The translations under genes and the position numbers were made by a program. DNA of 64,000 nt, from positions 40,730 through 104,729 of the IMG/VR virus record IMGVR_UViG_3300022227_000002; one strand, written 5' to 3'. This DNA is from a virus. Each line of letters begins with the position of its first letter. Position 1 is the first letter of the stretch. The notes beneath the pieces were generated by a model. It was given only the letters and a program-made list of their open reading frames with translations. It did no database searches and was not told where the DNA came from. Of this stretch, positions 1-10,180 are shown in pieces.

Positions 1-2458
1 GTTTGATACTGCAACTGGTTGGGACACAGAATCATACATGGCAGGTTCTTGGGATACCTATGATGCAACTTTTGAAGATGAAATTTTAAAAATGGATGGT
101 AGTACTAATTCACTTACATTAAGCAAAGCACTAGAAGATGGTATAGTTTATAACATTTATAAAAATGCAATAAGAATAGATGATCCTAACTATGGAACAG
201 GAAATACTGTAACAAATAAAAATGCAATGATGCAAAGTGTTACAGGTGATGGTTCGACAATGACTATTACATTTGATACTGTACCAACAGTAGCTGGTGA
301 TCTAATTGTAGTTAGAAAATCTACTAGTGATGGTAGCTTCTTACCTGATCCAGAAGCTTATGATACTTTATTAACAGGCGGTGATTTAACTTATTCAACT
401 GCATCAGGATTAAAAGCAGAAGACATTATAGTAGAAGGAGATGATTTTGTATCGCATACAACTTCAAAAGGTCCAGAAGAATTTATACCAGGACAAGTAC
501 TTGATACTTTAGACATTCAAGTATTTGACAAAGGTGGAGAATCAGGAAGTAGAATTAGTAGTTACAATCATACAGGAGATGGTGTTACTACAAATTATCC
601 ATTTAGCGAATATCCACAAAGTTCAGATGCAGTATTTGTTTCAGTAGGTAATGTTTTACAAGAATCTAATACTTATGTTGTGGACTATCCAAATAAATTA
701 TTGAAATTTAATAGTGCTCCTATATTAAATTCTAAAATTAATTTTGTGACTATGAGTAATAATGGAGAAAAAGTTTTAGACTTTGATACATTTACAGGAG
801 ATGGAAGTACTTTAGATTATGTAACAAGAGCAACATGGATTAATAATAGTATAAACACGTTTGTAAGAGTAAATGGTTTATCTGCTTCATACACTATTTT
901 AGAATCAGATAGTTCTTATGCTGTACAAGGCAAAGTTGTTGTAAGATTTGCAGATGCACCTCCGGCAGATTCAGTTGTTAATATAGTTGTATACGCAAGT
1001 GCTAGTCAAACATTTAGTGAAGTTACTGAAGATAATTTTACAGGAGATGGAAGTACGGCTTCATTCCAATTAAGTCAAACGCCATTTAATCAAAAACCTT
1101 TATCATTTAATACAGTTGTTAGAGTAGGCAGTGAAGTTTTAAATGCAGGATTTACTAAAACATTTACATTAGATAATAATAGAGAATATGAATTTGAAAC
1201 TTGGCAAGAAATTCCGGGATCAATACTTCCTGCAGATGTAAGAGCATTTTTAAATGGAGTAGAATTAATACAAAGTCAACAATATACTTGGAACTCAGGT
1301 ACTACTAGTATAACACTTGTAACTGGAGTAGGTGTTCCTGGTGATATTTTAAAAGTATTTGCTATGAGTAATGGTCAATATACTTTAAATGAAACAACAG
1401 GAATGATTACATTTAGTACTGCTCCAAGCCAAGGATTAACTATTTCAGTTTACCAATTTAGTAATCATGATATAGCAAAAATAGAAAGAATTAATTATGA
1501 TGTTGTTGCAAGATTAACTGTAACTGTAGGTACAGATGATTATTATATGTACAAACAATTAACTAATGGACTTATTAAATTAAGACAATTAGCCGAAGAT
1601 GCTCAATATGTTTGGGTAACTCTTAATGGAGAATTATTAGCTCCTAGTGTAGACTACAAGGTTACAAATGATCAAATGTATTTGAAAATAAACAGATCAT
1701 TGGCTACAAATGATGTTATAGATATTATACACTTTACAGCACCTAAATTTGTATCTAAATTTGGTTATAGACAATTTAAAGATATGATGAATAAAACTCA
1801 CTACAAACGTTTAGGTAATAATAACAAATATCAATTAGCAACTTCGCTTAAATGGACAGATCAAGAATTAGAATTAACAGATGCAACAGGTATAACAGAA
1901 CCTAGTATAGCAAATAATATTCCTGGAGTATTGTTTATTGATGGGGAAAGATTAGAATATTTTGTTAAAGTAGGTAATATACTTTCACAACTTAGACGAG
2001 GAACATATGGAACAGGAGTAAAAGATACGCATATTGTAGGTGAAGAAGTATTAGATCAAGGACAGTTTCAAAATGTACCTTATAAAGATGAATTTTTAAC
2101 TGAACAATATACAGCAGATGGTAGCACTAATGCAATTACTATTGGATTTACTCCTAAATCTGCTAACGAATTTGAACTATTTGTAGGTGGTAAAAGGATG
2201 AGAAAGAATGATATTTCTGTATATGACCCAACACAAGGTCAAGATAGTCCTGAAGCCGATGTTACTTCCCCTGCAGAATTTACTGTAGACGGTATAAGCC
2301 CAGTTGTAACACTTACAACAACACCTATAGCTGGCACAAAAATAATAACTATAAGAAAACAAGGTAAAAAATGGCAATCTGGCATTAAACCATTAAGTCA
2401 ATCAGACAATGATATTGCTAGATTCTTGCGACAAAAAGAACTGGCTTTGCCGCAATAA
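1..2458 (+). CDS. Large virion structural/fibre-like protein with TGDGST repeats (5' partial)
   Basis: The frame is open to the first base of the window, so the true start lies upstream and the ATG at 38 is internal. At least 800 residues are visible. A TGDGST-type motif recurs (for example near bases 241, 790, 1040 and, as ADGST, 2110), each time followed by a beta-rich segment, as expected for a fibrous beta-repeat virion protein. It is followed closely by other virion genes on the same strand. I recognise the style from marine T4-like phages but cannot assign it to a named T4 gene. Adhesin or baseplate-attached fibre is an inference. Confidence 0.7.
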   Translation, partial: FDTATGWDTESYMAGSWDTYDATFEDEILKMDGSTNSLTLSKALEDGIVYNIYKNAIRIDDPNYGTGNTVTNKNAMMQSVTGDGSTMTITFDTVPTVAGDLIVVRKSTSDGSFLPDPEAYDTLLTGGDLTYSTASGLKAEDIIVEGDDFVSHTTSKGPEEFIPGQVLDTLDIQVFDKGGESGSRISSYNHTGDGVTTNYPFSEYPQSSDAVFVSVGNVLQESNTYVVDYPNKLLKFNSAPILNSKINFVTMSNNGEKVLDFDTFTGDGSTLDYVTRATWINNSINTFVRVNGLSASYTILESDSSYAVQGKVVVRFADAPPADSVVNIVVYASASQTFSEVTEDNFTGDGSTASFQLSQTPFNQKPLSFNTVVRVGSEVLNAGFTKTFTLDNNREYEFETWQEIPGSILPADVRAFLNGVELIQSQQYTWNSGTTSITLVTGVGVPGDILKVFAMSNGQYTLNETTGMITFSTAPSQGLTISVYQFSNHDIAKIERINYDVVARLTVTVGTDDYYMYKQLTNGLIKLRQLAEDAQYVWVTLNGELLAPSVDYKVTNDQMYLKINRSLATNDVIDIIHFTAPKFVSKFGYRQFKDMMNKTHYKRLGNNNKYQLATSLKWTDQELELTDATGITEPSIANNIPGVLFIDGERLEYFVKVGNILSQLRRGTYGTGVKDTHIVGEEVLDQGQFQNVPYKDEFLTEQYTADGSTNAITIGFTPKSANEFELFVGGKRMRKNDISVYDPTQGQDSPEADVTSPAEFTVDGISPVVTLTTTPIAGTKIITIRKQGKKWQSGIKPLSQSDNDIARFLRQKELALPQ

Positions 2459-2461
2459 ATA
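2454..2461 (+). promoter_or_regulatory. Late-promoter-like box AATAAATA
   Basis: The box overlaps the stop codon of the preceding gene and lies about 20 bases before the next ATG, with a GGAG ribosome-binding site in between. It differs by one base from the T4 late consensus TATAAATA. In an AT-rich genome this could be chance. Confidence 0.35.
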
Positions 2462-2482
2462 CACATAAGAACTGGAGCGTAA

Positions 2483-3094
2483 ATGAACAATATTAAAGAA
2501 AACAGCGGCGTACTACTTCAAGGACATATTAAGATCCATGATCCGGAATCGGGCCATGTATTTGTTAGTAAAAGAAACGCCATACACTATGAAAATATGA
2601 GTCAAGCCTTAGCAGATAGTCTTGCTAATGCTGGACAAGGATTTATAAATTCTATGGTATTTGGTAATGGAGGAACGTCCATCGATCCAACTGGTATTAT
2701 TACATATCTAACGCCTAATTCAACAGGAACTAATGCTAGTCTATATAATCAAACATTTACTAAAATAGTTGATGATAGATCAGTATCAAATCTTGATCCA
2801 TTAAGAAATAAACTTGAAACAAGACACGTTAATGGAACAAATTATACAGATGTATTGGTTACTTGTTTGTTAGATTATGGTGAACCAAGTGGACAAGATG
2901 CAGTAGATAATTCTAGTAATGTAGACGGATTATACGTATTTGACGAATTAGGTTTAGTAAGTTACTCCCCTAGTGGTACTGGAAATCTACTTACTCATGT
3001 AATATTCCATCCTGTCCAAAAAAGTTTAAACAGATTAATCCAAATAGATTATACTGTTAGAGTACAAAGTTTGACAGGATTTAACGAGGGGTAA
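2483..3094 (+). CDS. Conserved phage structural protein, 203 aa
   Basis: The ATG is preceded by CTGGAG at good spacing. The protein is compact and polar, with no signal peptide or membrane segment. It lies between the large repeat protein and the first of three fibre proteins, 3 bases before the next gene, so co-transcription and a virion role are likely. The composition (IHDPESG near the N-terminus, many Asn/Thr/Gly) fits proteins from the fibre loci of marine T4-like phages, but I do not recognise a domain. Function unknown. Confidence 0.65.
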   Translation: MNNIKENSGVLLQGHIKIHDPESGHVFVSKRNAIHYENMSQALADSLANAGQGFINSMVFGNGGTSIDPTGIITYLTPNSTGTNASLYNQTFTKIVDDRSVSNLDPLRNKLETRHVNGTNYTDVLVTCLLDYGEPSGQDAVDNSSNVDGLYVFDELGLVSYSPSGTGNLLTHVIFHPVQKSLNRLIQIDYTVRVQSLTGFNEG

Positions 3095-3097
3095 TAG

Positions 3098-5104
3098 ATG
3101 TCATATACTGTTAATTTTTCTGATAGCGTAAGCAAAGGCAGTATTACTGTAGAAGATAATACGGTCAATCAAGAAACGAGTATATCGTTACCGGGAAAAT
3201 CCACGACTTCATATGGAACTGTAATAGCTGAAAACTTTTTACATTTATTAGAAAATTTTGCAAAAAGTTCTGCTCCAGTAAGACCTATCGAAGGTCAATT
3301 ATGGTTTGATACTACAGTTGGAACTAATCAATTAAAAGTTTATGATGGAACTAATTGGGTAGCAAGTGGAGGTTTAAAAAAAGCATTAAACCAACCAGCG
3401 GCTAGTGAAAGTATTACAGGCGATCTTTGGGTTGATACAGATAATCAACAATTATATCTTTTTACAGGAACAGGTTGGATTTTAATAGGTCCAGATTATA
3501 GTTCAGGTTTATCAACAGGAGCAAAACCTTTAACTATTACAGGTACCGATGACGTTTCACATACAGTTGTACAATTAGAAGTTAATGCTAAACCAATTGC
3601 CATTATAGCAACAGATTCATTTACACCTAAGTCAACTATTACTGGATTTTCAATGGTATTTCCAGGATTCAATTTAAGTACAGCAGATATTACAGGTGCA
3701 GGTGTAGGAAAATTTTATGGAACTGCCGAGAAGGCAGAAAATCTTATAGTAGGTACAACATCAGTTGCCGCAAGTAATTTTTTAAGAGCGGACACAACTA
3801 ATATTGCAAATTTCCAACTTAAAGTTAAAAATGATTCAGGAATTGAAGTAGGCTCTAGCGGAACGTTTTCTGTAGGAGTTGAAGGACAAGCAGGAATAGT
3901 AGAACATAAAACATCAGGTTCACATATAGATTTTAGAGTTAATAATCAAGGCACAACAACTGCTATAATGAGATTAGACTCTTCTTCTAACGTAGGAATT
4001 AATAATTTAGCTCCAACAGAAGCATTAGATGTAATAGGTAATATTAAATCAAGTGCTAATGTACTTGCAGATGGTACTACAGATGCAACGTCAATAGGAA
4101 CAGGTTCTTTAATTGTTAAAGGAGGAGCCGGTGTTGCCAAAAGTCTTTACGTAGGTACTGATCTTAATGTTGCAGGAGGAGTTACAGCAGGTTCAATTGT
4201 ACCAACTGCTAATAATACAGATAGTTTAGGAGCAACTAACAATCAATATTTAAATGTTTATGCTAATAATTTTGTAGGAAATTTTACAGGTAACGTTAGT
4301 GGTACAGTTAGCGGAACTGCAGGTTCATCTAATAAATTATCTACAGCAACTACTTTTGCAATGACTGGAGATGTTTCAGCAACATCATTATCTTTTGATG
4401 GTCAAACAGGTGGAACTACAAAAACTTTTAATACTACAGTAAGCAATAGTTTTATTGCAGATAAAACATTAACAACTACACCACAATCAACAGATGAAAT
4501 TATAATTAATCGAACTACAGGATCAACAGGTGTCTATAAAATTTCAGCAGATCAATTTTTATCTTTTGTAGCAACACCACCAGTAGGATCTATTATGTCT
4601 TACGGAGGAGCTAATGCTCCAACAGGTTGGGTATTATGTGATGGTAACGAAATTTCTAGATCAACATATGCATCTTTATATGCAGTAATAGGAACTCAAT
4701 TTGGAACACCTAGTAATGCTAGTTTGTTTAAAGTTCCAGATTTAAGAGGAAGATTCCCATTAGGTGCAGATAACATGGGTGGTACAAGTGCTGGGCGTGT
4801 AACTGATATGACAGCAGATAATTTAGCAGGATACAGTGGTACTGAAACAAAAACACTTATTTCTGATAATTTACCAGATCACCAACACGATATGAAATCA
4901 ACTAATAATGATCAATTTTATGGAATTAGAAATATAACAGCAACGCCTTCAGATCCAGCAGTAATTGTATATGACGGACCAACAGGTTCTAATACAGCTC
5001 AAGCAATGCCTAATTCAGGCGGAGTAGATGGAACTGTAGGACAGTCGTTTAGTGTTATGAATCCATACTTAACAATTAACTATATAATTTTTACAGGAGT
5101 TTAG
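3098..5104 (+). CDS. Tail fibre protein with C-terminal tail collar domain
   Basis: 668 residues. Residues about 15-100 form a module shared with the next two genes (GQLWFDT followed by YDGTNW). The middle is beta-repeat-like. Residues about 495-560 match the phage tail collar domain (PF07484): PTGWVLCDG, then PDLRGRFPLG. That domain is typical of receptor-binding fibre tips. The ribosome-binding site is GAGGGG. The gene is packed 3 bases after its upstream neighbour and one base before the next, in a fibre operon. It is likely the distal, host-contacting fibre subunit. Confidence 0.85.
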   Translation: MSYTVNFSDSVSKGSITVEDNTVNQETSISLPGKSTTSYGTVIAENFLHLLENFAKSSAPVRPIEGQLWFDTTVGTNQLKVYDGTNWVASGGLKKALNQPAASESITGDLWVDTDNQQLYLFTGTGWILIGPDYSSGLSTGAKPLTITGTDDVSHTVVQLEVNAKPIAIIATDSFTPKSTITGFSMVFPGFNLSTADITGAGVGKFYGTAEKAENLIVGTTSVAASNFLRADTTNIANFQLKVKNDSGIEVGSSGTFSVGVEGQAGIVEHKTSGSHIDFRVNNQGTTTAIMRLDSSSNVGINNLAPTEALDVIGNIKSSANVLADGTTDATSIGTGSLIVKGGAGVAKSLYVGTDLNVAGGVTAGSIVPTANNTDSLGATNNQYLNVYANNFVGNFTGNVSGTVSGTAGSSNKLSTATTFAMTGDVSATSLSFDGQTGGTTKTFNTTVSNSFIADKTLTTTPQSTDEIIINRTTGSTGVYKISADQFLSFVATPPVGSIMSYGGANAPTGWVLCDGNEISRSTYASLYAVIGTQFGTPSNASLFKVPDLRGRFPLGADNMGGTSAGRVTDMTADNLAGYSGTETKTLISDNLPDHQHDMKSTNNDQFYGIRNITATPSDPAVIVYDGPTGSNTAQAMPNSGGVDGTVGQSFSVMNPYLTINYIIFTGV

Positions 5105-5105
5105 G

Positions 5106-7388
5106 ATGGGGTATAAACTTAATAAAACAGATGGAAGTTTATTAGTAGATCTAATCGATGGTCAAATCGATACTACATCTAGCGACTTAACTTTAATTGG
5201 CAGAAATTATACTGGCTTTGGTGAAGTATTAAATGAAAACTTTATCAAAGTATTAGAAAATTTTGCTAATACAACTGCTCCTGCAAATCCTATCAAAGGA
5301 CAACTTTGGTATGACTCTTCAGAAAATAAATTAAAAATTTATAATGGAACAGCTTTTGTATCCGGTGGTGGAACAACTGTTGCAACTACACAACCTAATA
5401 TGATTGCAGGTGATCTATGGATTGATAGTTCTAAGCAACAAATGTATTTCTTTGATGGAACAGCTCTTAAATTAGTTGGTCCAGATTATTCACTTGCACA
5501 AGGTACATCGGGTTGGGAAGTAATATCAGTTTTAGATACACAAAATCAAACAAGAACTGTTATTAAGTTTTCTATTCAAGGTTCACTTGTAGGTGCTTGG
5601 GCTAATGTAGATTTTACACCAGTACCAACACAACAAATAACAGAACTAGTTAATGCAAGTACTAATCCTAATGGTGCAATATACAAAGGCTTTAATGCTG
5701 TACAAGATTCTTTTATATATAGAGGCGTAGTTTCTAAAGCACAAAATTTAACTAATGCGGCAGGTACAGCAAGAACCGGTGATCAATATTTGTTTGCAGA
5801 TGTTGATGATACAACAACAGGTTCAATAACTGTTCAAAATAATGCAGGAGTTATTGTTGGTTTAAACAATAACACTCAATTAAAATTTGATTTAAACGCA
5901 TTTACTATAGAAAACGTATTAACTAATCAAGATTTTAATTTTAAAGTACGTAATCCTACATCAACATCTGCAATTAAAGTAGATGCCACAAATAGCTATG
6001 TAGGAATATTTCAAGCAACGCCAACTAAAACACTTGACGTAGGTGGTGACGTAAACATTTCAGGAAACCTAACAGTAAGCGGAACACAAACTAATATTTC
6101 TGTTACTAATTTACAAGTTAAAGATAAAAATATTGAATTAGCAATAGATGATGCAGGAGTTTTTGGAGATGACACTGCGGCAAATGAAGGTGGAATAATT
6201 CTTAAATCCACTGGAGGTGATAAACAATTTATTTGGTCAGATGGTACAGATAGTTGGACGTCAACAGAAAATATAGATTTAGCAGTAGGAAAAACATTTA
6301 AAGTTAATACAAATATTGTATTATCAGAAACTACATTAGGATCTCAAGTAGCAAATTCATCTTTAACAAATTTAGGAACGTTAACTGCACTTCAAGTTGA
6401 TGAAATAATAATAGATGGTTTAACTATTGAAGCAGATAGTAGTAATGCATCAAACAAAATTCAACTTAAAAGTCCTCAACCTATTACAATTATGGATAGC
6501 CAAAGAATTACAGGACTTGGCACACCAGCAGATCCATCCGATGCAGTAACTAAAGCATATGTAGACGGAAGTGTATCTGTTGGAATAGAATTAGATATTT
6601 CTGGACAAGGTTCAGGAACTACTTTATGGAATTGGATATGTAAAGTATTAGAAGATTTATATCCTGCAAAAGGATATTCAGCATTGAGTAACCCTAATGC
6701 TTGGGCCACTTATGCTCAACCAAACGGTGAACCACCTTTAAACACAAATGTTACGGCGGCTAATGCCGTTCCAATTGGATCTAAATCTCATGGAGTATTA
6801 GCAAGAGTTCGTACAGTTGATTATGGATCAGGCGGAGCAGTATCGGGTATTAATGTAGAAGGTGTAAAATTAATAGACTATTCACCAGTTGATCAAACAG
6901 TTACAGCCGCACAAAGAACTATTAATGCAGTTGTAACAGGAGTAGATGATAATAGTTTGTTACAAACAACTAAACTTACTATGACAGTCTCTCACTATTA
7001 TGAGGCAGGTCAGGCAGTTGTAGTTACAGGAACAACGTTTGGAGCGGGCCCTGTTGCAAACATTGATGGTAATTATACTGTAATAGCGGCAGAATTTATT
7101 GCAGAAGCACCTAATTACATTTCACTGACTATTGATTTAGATAGTAGTGCTACTACAGGATTAAACTTTGCAGGTGGTAATTATAATGCTAATAGTGGAA
7201 CAATTGAAAGAACACCTGTTGTAGGTAACGCAAATAAACAAGTTGTAGAAGATATTACATTTTCAACTGCTTCAGGAAACATAGGATTTACACCAACAAG
7301 AGCTTTATTACAGTTTATAGTTAATGACCCTAATGGTAATGGTACAGGAGCATGGGAATACGATAGAACACTTACACACTCTACGTAA
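5106..7388 (+). CDS. Tail fibre protein, paralogous N-terminal module
   Basis: 760 residues. The N-terminal ~100 residues repeat the module of the flanking genes (NENFIKVLENF, GQLWYDS, YNGTAF). The centre has fibre-like beta segments, including VSGTQTNISVTNLQVKDKNI, a stretch common in phage fibres just before a folding or trimerisation domain. The C-terminus lacks the tail collar and autoproteolytic-type domains of its neighbours, so the three proteins share an attachment end and differ in their distal parts. I infer a fibre or fibre-adaptor role. Confidence 0.8.
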   Translation: MGYKLNKTDGSLLVDLIDGQIDTTSSDLTLIGRNYTGFGEVLNENFIKVLENFANTTAPANPIKGQLWYDSSENKLKIYNGTAFVSGGGTTVATTQPNMIAGDLWIDSSKQQMYFFDGTALKLVGPDYSLAQGTSGWEVISVLDTQNQTRTVIKFSIQGSLVGAWANVDFTPVPTQQITELVNASTNPNGAIYKGFNAVQDSFIYRGVVSKAQNLTNAAGTARTGDQYLFADVDDTTTGSITVQNNAGVIVGLNNNTQLKFDLNAFTIENVLTNQDFNFKVRNPTSTSAIKVDATNSYVGIFQATPTKTLDVGGDVNISGNLTVSGTQTNISVTNLQVKDKNIELAIDDAGVFGDDTAANEGGIILKSTGGDKQFIWSDGTDSWTSTENIDLAVGKTFKVNTNIVLSETTLGSQVANSSLTNLGTLTALQVDEIIIDGLTIEADSSNASNKIQLKSPQPITIMDSQRITGLGTPADPSDAVTKAYVDGSVSVGIELDISGQGSGTTLWNWICKVLEDLYPAKGYSALSNPNAWATYAQPNGEPPLNTNVTAANAVPIGSKSHGVLARVRTVDYGSGGAVSGINVEGVKLIDYSPVDQTVTAAQRTINAVVTGVDDNSLLQTTKLTMTVSHYYEAGQAVVVTGTTFGAGPVANIDGNYTVIAAEFIAEAPNYISLTIDLDSSATTGLNFAGGNYNANSGTIERTPVVGNANKQVVEDITFSTASGNIGFTPTRALLQFIVNDPNGNGTGAWEYDRTLTHST

Positions 7389-7393
7389 AAAAG

Positions 7394-7401
7394 GATAAAT
7401 A
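7394..7401 (+). promoter_or_regulatory. Late-promoter-like box GATAAATA
   Basis: GATAAATA sits in the 19-base gap before the third fibre gene, six bases ahead of its ATG. It differs from the T4 late consensus by one base. It overlaps the probable ribosome-binding site AAAGGA, so it may be incidental. Confidence 0.3.
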
Positions 7402-7407
7402 TTTAAA

Positions 7408-8871
7408 ATGGCATATTTAGTTAACAAATACGACGGGACTTTACTTACAACTGTAGCAGATGGTACTATAGACCAGACTACAGACATCAAATTTATAGGT
7501 AAAAACTACGCTGGATACGGTGAAATTCAAAATGAGAACTTCTTACATATGTTGGAAAACTTCTCAGGAGCGACTTCACCATCAAAAGCGGTTAGTGGAC
7601 AACTTTGGTTTGATAGTGCAAATAGCAAATTAAAGTTTTATGATGGTACAAAATTTAGAACAACAGGTGGAGCAGAAGTAGATGCCTCAGCTCCTACAGG
7701 TTTAACTACTGGAGATTTTTGGTGGGATACTGGAAATGATCAATTATATGCTTGGAACGGAGCAGGATTTGTTTTAGTAGGTCCACAAGGTGTAGGATCA
7801 GTTGTTACTCAGTTCAAAAGTAGAACTGTTAAAGATACATTAAACGCAAATCATTTAATTATAGAAGGTGTTGTTAATGACAAAACAATAATTGCTATAA
7901 GTCAAACAGAATTTACACTAGGTACTTCAGATCCAAATAATTTAATTACAGGTTTTGATAAAATTAGAAAAGGAATTACTCTTGTAGACACAAAAGACGC
8001 TACAAACGGTACTACATCAACAGATCATTATTTCTGGGGTAGTGCATCTAACTCTTTAAGATTAGGTGGAAAACTTGCCAGCGATTATCTAACTACCGGT
8101 AGTGGAACAACAACGTTTAGTGGAATTGCATCTTTTGTAGATGCTGGTTTTACAGTAGGTGATAGTAATGACCTTAGAGTATCAATTGTAAACGGTAATG
8201 AAGCTAATATATCAAACGAAGTAGGATCAAAAATAGATTTAAAAGTAAATGTTACTGGACAAGTTACTACAATTGCAGAAGTAACAACTACAGGTATTAA
8301 TCCAGGAACTGGAAATAGAAATTTAGGTGATGCGGCAGATAAATGGTTTGAAGTTCATGCAACAAGTTTCAAAGGAAATGCAGATTCGGCATCAGGAATT
8401 TATTTTAATAATTCAACATATGCAGGAGCAACTACGGCAAGTGCATCTACAACAGCATTAAGAGATGTCAGTGGTAATATTACTGCAAATCTTTTTGATG
8501 GTACAGCGACAAAGGCTCAATATGCTGATTTGGCAGAAATTTATGAAACTGACGAAGAATATTCAGTAGGTACAGTTATGAGAGTAGGAGGAGATAAAGA
8601 AGTAACAGCAGATGATGGTTCAAGCCCAATGGGTGTTATTTCCGAAAATCCAGCATACTTAATGAATAGTGAAGGCACAGGACAAGCTGTTGCTTTTGTT
8701 GGTAAGGTACCTGTTAGAGTTTTAGGCGCTATCTCCAAAGGAGATAAAGTCTATTCTGGCGAAAATGGCGTAGGAATTGGTCATGGAACCCCTGGTAATG
8801 TAATAGGAATTGCTTTAGAAACCAATCAAGAGATATCAGAAAAACTAGTCCAGTGCGTTTTAAAAGTGTAA
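7408..8871 (+). CDS. Tail fibre protein with Peptidase_G2-like C-terminal domain
   Basis: 487 residues. The N-terminal module matches the two preceding fibre genes (NENFLHMLENF, GQLWFDS, KFYDGTKF). From about residue 370 (DLAEIYETDEEYSVGT, then GVISENPAYLMNSE and VGKVPVRVLG) the sequence resembles the C-terminal domain of many marine phage fibres annotated as Peptidase_G2/IMC autoproteolytic type. That family acts as an intramolecular chaperone for beta-helical fibres. Cleavage here is not shown. Last of the three tandem fibre paralogues. Confidence 0.8.
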   Translation: MAYLVNKYDGTLLTTVADGTIDQTTDIKFIGKNYAGYGEIQNENFLHMLENFSGATSPSKAVSGQLWFDSANSKLKFYDGTKFRTTGGAEVDASAPTGLTTGDFWWDTGNDQLYAWNGAGFVLVGPQGVGSVVTQFKSRTVKDTLNANHLIIEGVVNDKTIIAISQTEFTLGTSDPNNLITGFDKIRKGITLVDTKDATNGTTSTDHYFWGSASNSLRLGGKLASDYLTTGSGTTTFSGIASFVDAGFTVGDSNDLRVSIVNGNEANISNEVGSKIDLKVNVTGQVTTIAEVTTTGINPGTGNRNLGDAADKWFEVHATSFKGNADSASGIYFNNSTYAGATTASASTTALRDVSGNITANLFDGTATKAQYADLAEIYETDEEYSVGTVMRVGGDKEVTADDGSSPMGVISENPAYLMNSEGTGQAVAFVGKVPVRVLGAISKGDKVYSGENGVGIGHGTPGNVIGIALETNQEISEKLVQCVLKV

Positions 8872-8890
8872 ATAATTCAAAGGAATACAA

Positions 8891-9778
8891 ATGGCACTAG
8901 TAACAGCTGAAAGATACAATAATTTAAGACAAAGCGTGTTTTCTGTTTTATCAACAGGAGCAGGCGATTCTGGTTACGGACAAACTTTAACAAGTTCTAC
9001 GGTATCATCAGGAAATCTAGTCCAAGCAAGTCATATCAATAACATTTACGAAGATATTAGAAAATGTTACAAACACCAAAATGGTGGCAATCCAACAGCA
9101 GGGCAACTTCAAGAAGTTCTTACTACAGATTTAGTTACAGACGACGATCAAACAAATTATAAAGGTTGGGATCAATACGAAGCACTTGCAACAAACATAT
9201 CAACAAATAGACTTACAGCTCACGTAAATCAAATAGCAGTAAACGCCTCGGCGGCTACTAAAACTAGAAGCTCGTCTTGGAATGGTACAATTGTCCACGT
9301 TTTTACTGTTACATTTACTGATGAAGATGCTAGAAGATACTTTTTTAATTCAGGAGGTACAATAAGAATATCAGGAAGTGTGAATACGGGTAGTGCAAAA
9401 GACAACGATTGGAATACTATGTTGTCAAGTTGTGGTACTATAGGTTTTGGTGCTAATGGCACAACTCAAACTTCAGGCAATCCGATAGGAACAGTAGCTA
9501 CTGGCATGGGAAATTATCAATTAACAGCATCTTATCAAGATATATTTTCGGCAATAGATGCTGGAGGCGGATCATATTCAGCAAACGATTTTAAAATCGA
9601 AGCCAAACTAGATGGAACTAATAAAATTTGGTTCACAATGACCTATTCAGATGATGCAGGAGGTAATATCGACGAAAATGTTGCCGATGCTACAGCTACA
9701 ATTGATTATGGTTTGGCACAAACTGATGTAATTGGTATTGCTCCAGGTTTTGCAATTGACGGAACTAGCACTCTTTAA
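8891..9778 (+). CDS. Conserved virion-type protein, 295 aa
   Basis: The ATG follows AAAGGAATACAA, a good ribosome-binding site. The N-terminal ~80 residues look helical (RYNNLRQSVFSVL, HINNIYEDIRKCY). The rest is Gly/Ser/Thr-rich beta sequence, with FTVTFTDEDARRYFFNSGG recognisable as a recurring phage virion motif. It is the last gene of the plus-strand structural block and lies just before the island promoter. Probably a fibre- or neck-associated virion protein; exact role unknown. Confidence 0.65.
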   Translation: MALVTAERYNNLRQSVFSVLSTGAGDSGYGQTLTSSTVSSGNLVQASHINNIYEDIRKCYKHQNGGNPTAGQLQEVLTTDLVTDDDQTNYKGWDQYEALATNISTNRLTAHVNQIAVNASAATKTRSSSWNGTIVHVFTVTFTDEDARRYFFNSGGTIRISGSVNTGSAKDNDWNTMLSSCGTIGFGANGTTQTSGNPIGTVATGMGNYQLTASYQDIFSAIDAGGGSYSANDFKIEAKLDGTNKIWFTMTYSDDAGGNIDENVADATATIDYGLAQTDVIGIAPGFAIDGTSTL

Positions 9779-9792
9779 TACCAAAATCCTAC

Positions 9793-9821
9793 TTGATTAA
9801 ATTCATAAATCCTGTTATAAT
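9793..9821 (+). promoter_or_regulatory. Sigma70-like promoter at the start of the accessory island
   Basis: TTGATT (9793-9798), a 17-bp spacer and TATAAT (9816-9821) lie in the 57-bp gap after the structural block and 15 bases before the ATG at 9836. The -10 box is perfect. This implies the island is read by host RNA polymerase independently of the upstream late genes. Confidence 0.7.
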
Positions 9822-9835
9822 CGCAAAGAAAACGT

Positions 9836-10180
9836 ATGGAAGAAATACAACAAAAAACCTTGCGACTTGCGGATAGATTAAAAGTCCACAATAACCAAAC
9901 TAGAATACTGAAAGAAAAGTTTGTGGATTCTAATATTCATTTCCTTAAAGGTCATCAATTTACAGTTGATTTAACATTAATCAACTATTGTAAAGGATTA
10001 ATAGATTTAAACAAAATTGACGTTATTATATTAGATGATTACAAAATTCCTGTTAAAATAGATAACGTTCAGGACTTTTTTGACGACATTTCCGACTTAT
10101 ATCAAAGGAATCTTAATTCTTATTGGGTAGAATACAATAAGTTAGAAAAGTCAAAAGGGGAAATATTAAAGGATGACTAA
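9836..10180 (+). CDS. Small conserved phage protein, 114 aa
   Basis: First gene after the sigma70-like promoter; it overlaps the next gene by 8 bases. The sequence is charged and helical, with no signal peptide, and I see no catalytic motif. The C-terminal part (DISDLYQRNLNSYWVEYNKL) looks like an amphipathic helix. Position alone suggests it belongs with the glycosyltransferase-like genes that follow. Function unknown. Confidence 0.55.
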   Translation: MEEIQQKTLRLADRLKVHNNQTRILKEKFVDSNIHFLKGHQFTVDLTLINYCKGLIDLNKIDVIILDDYKIPVKIDNVQDFFDDISDLYQRNLNSYWVEYNKLEKSKGEILKDD

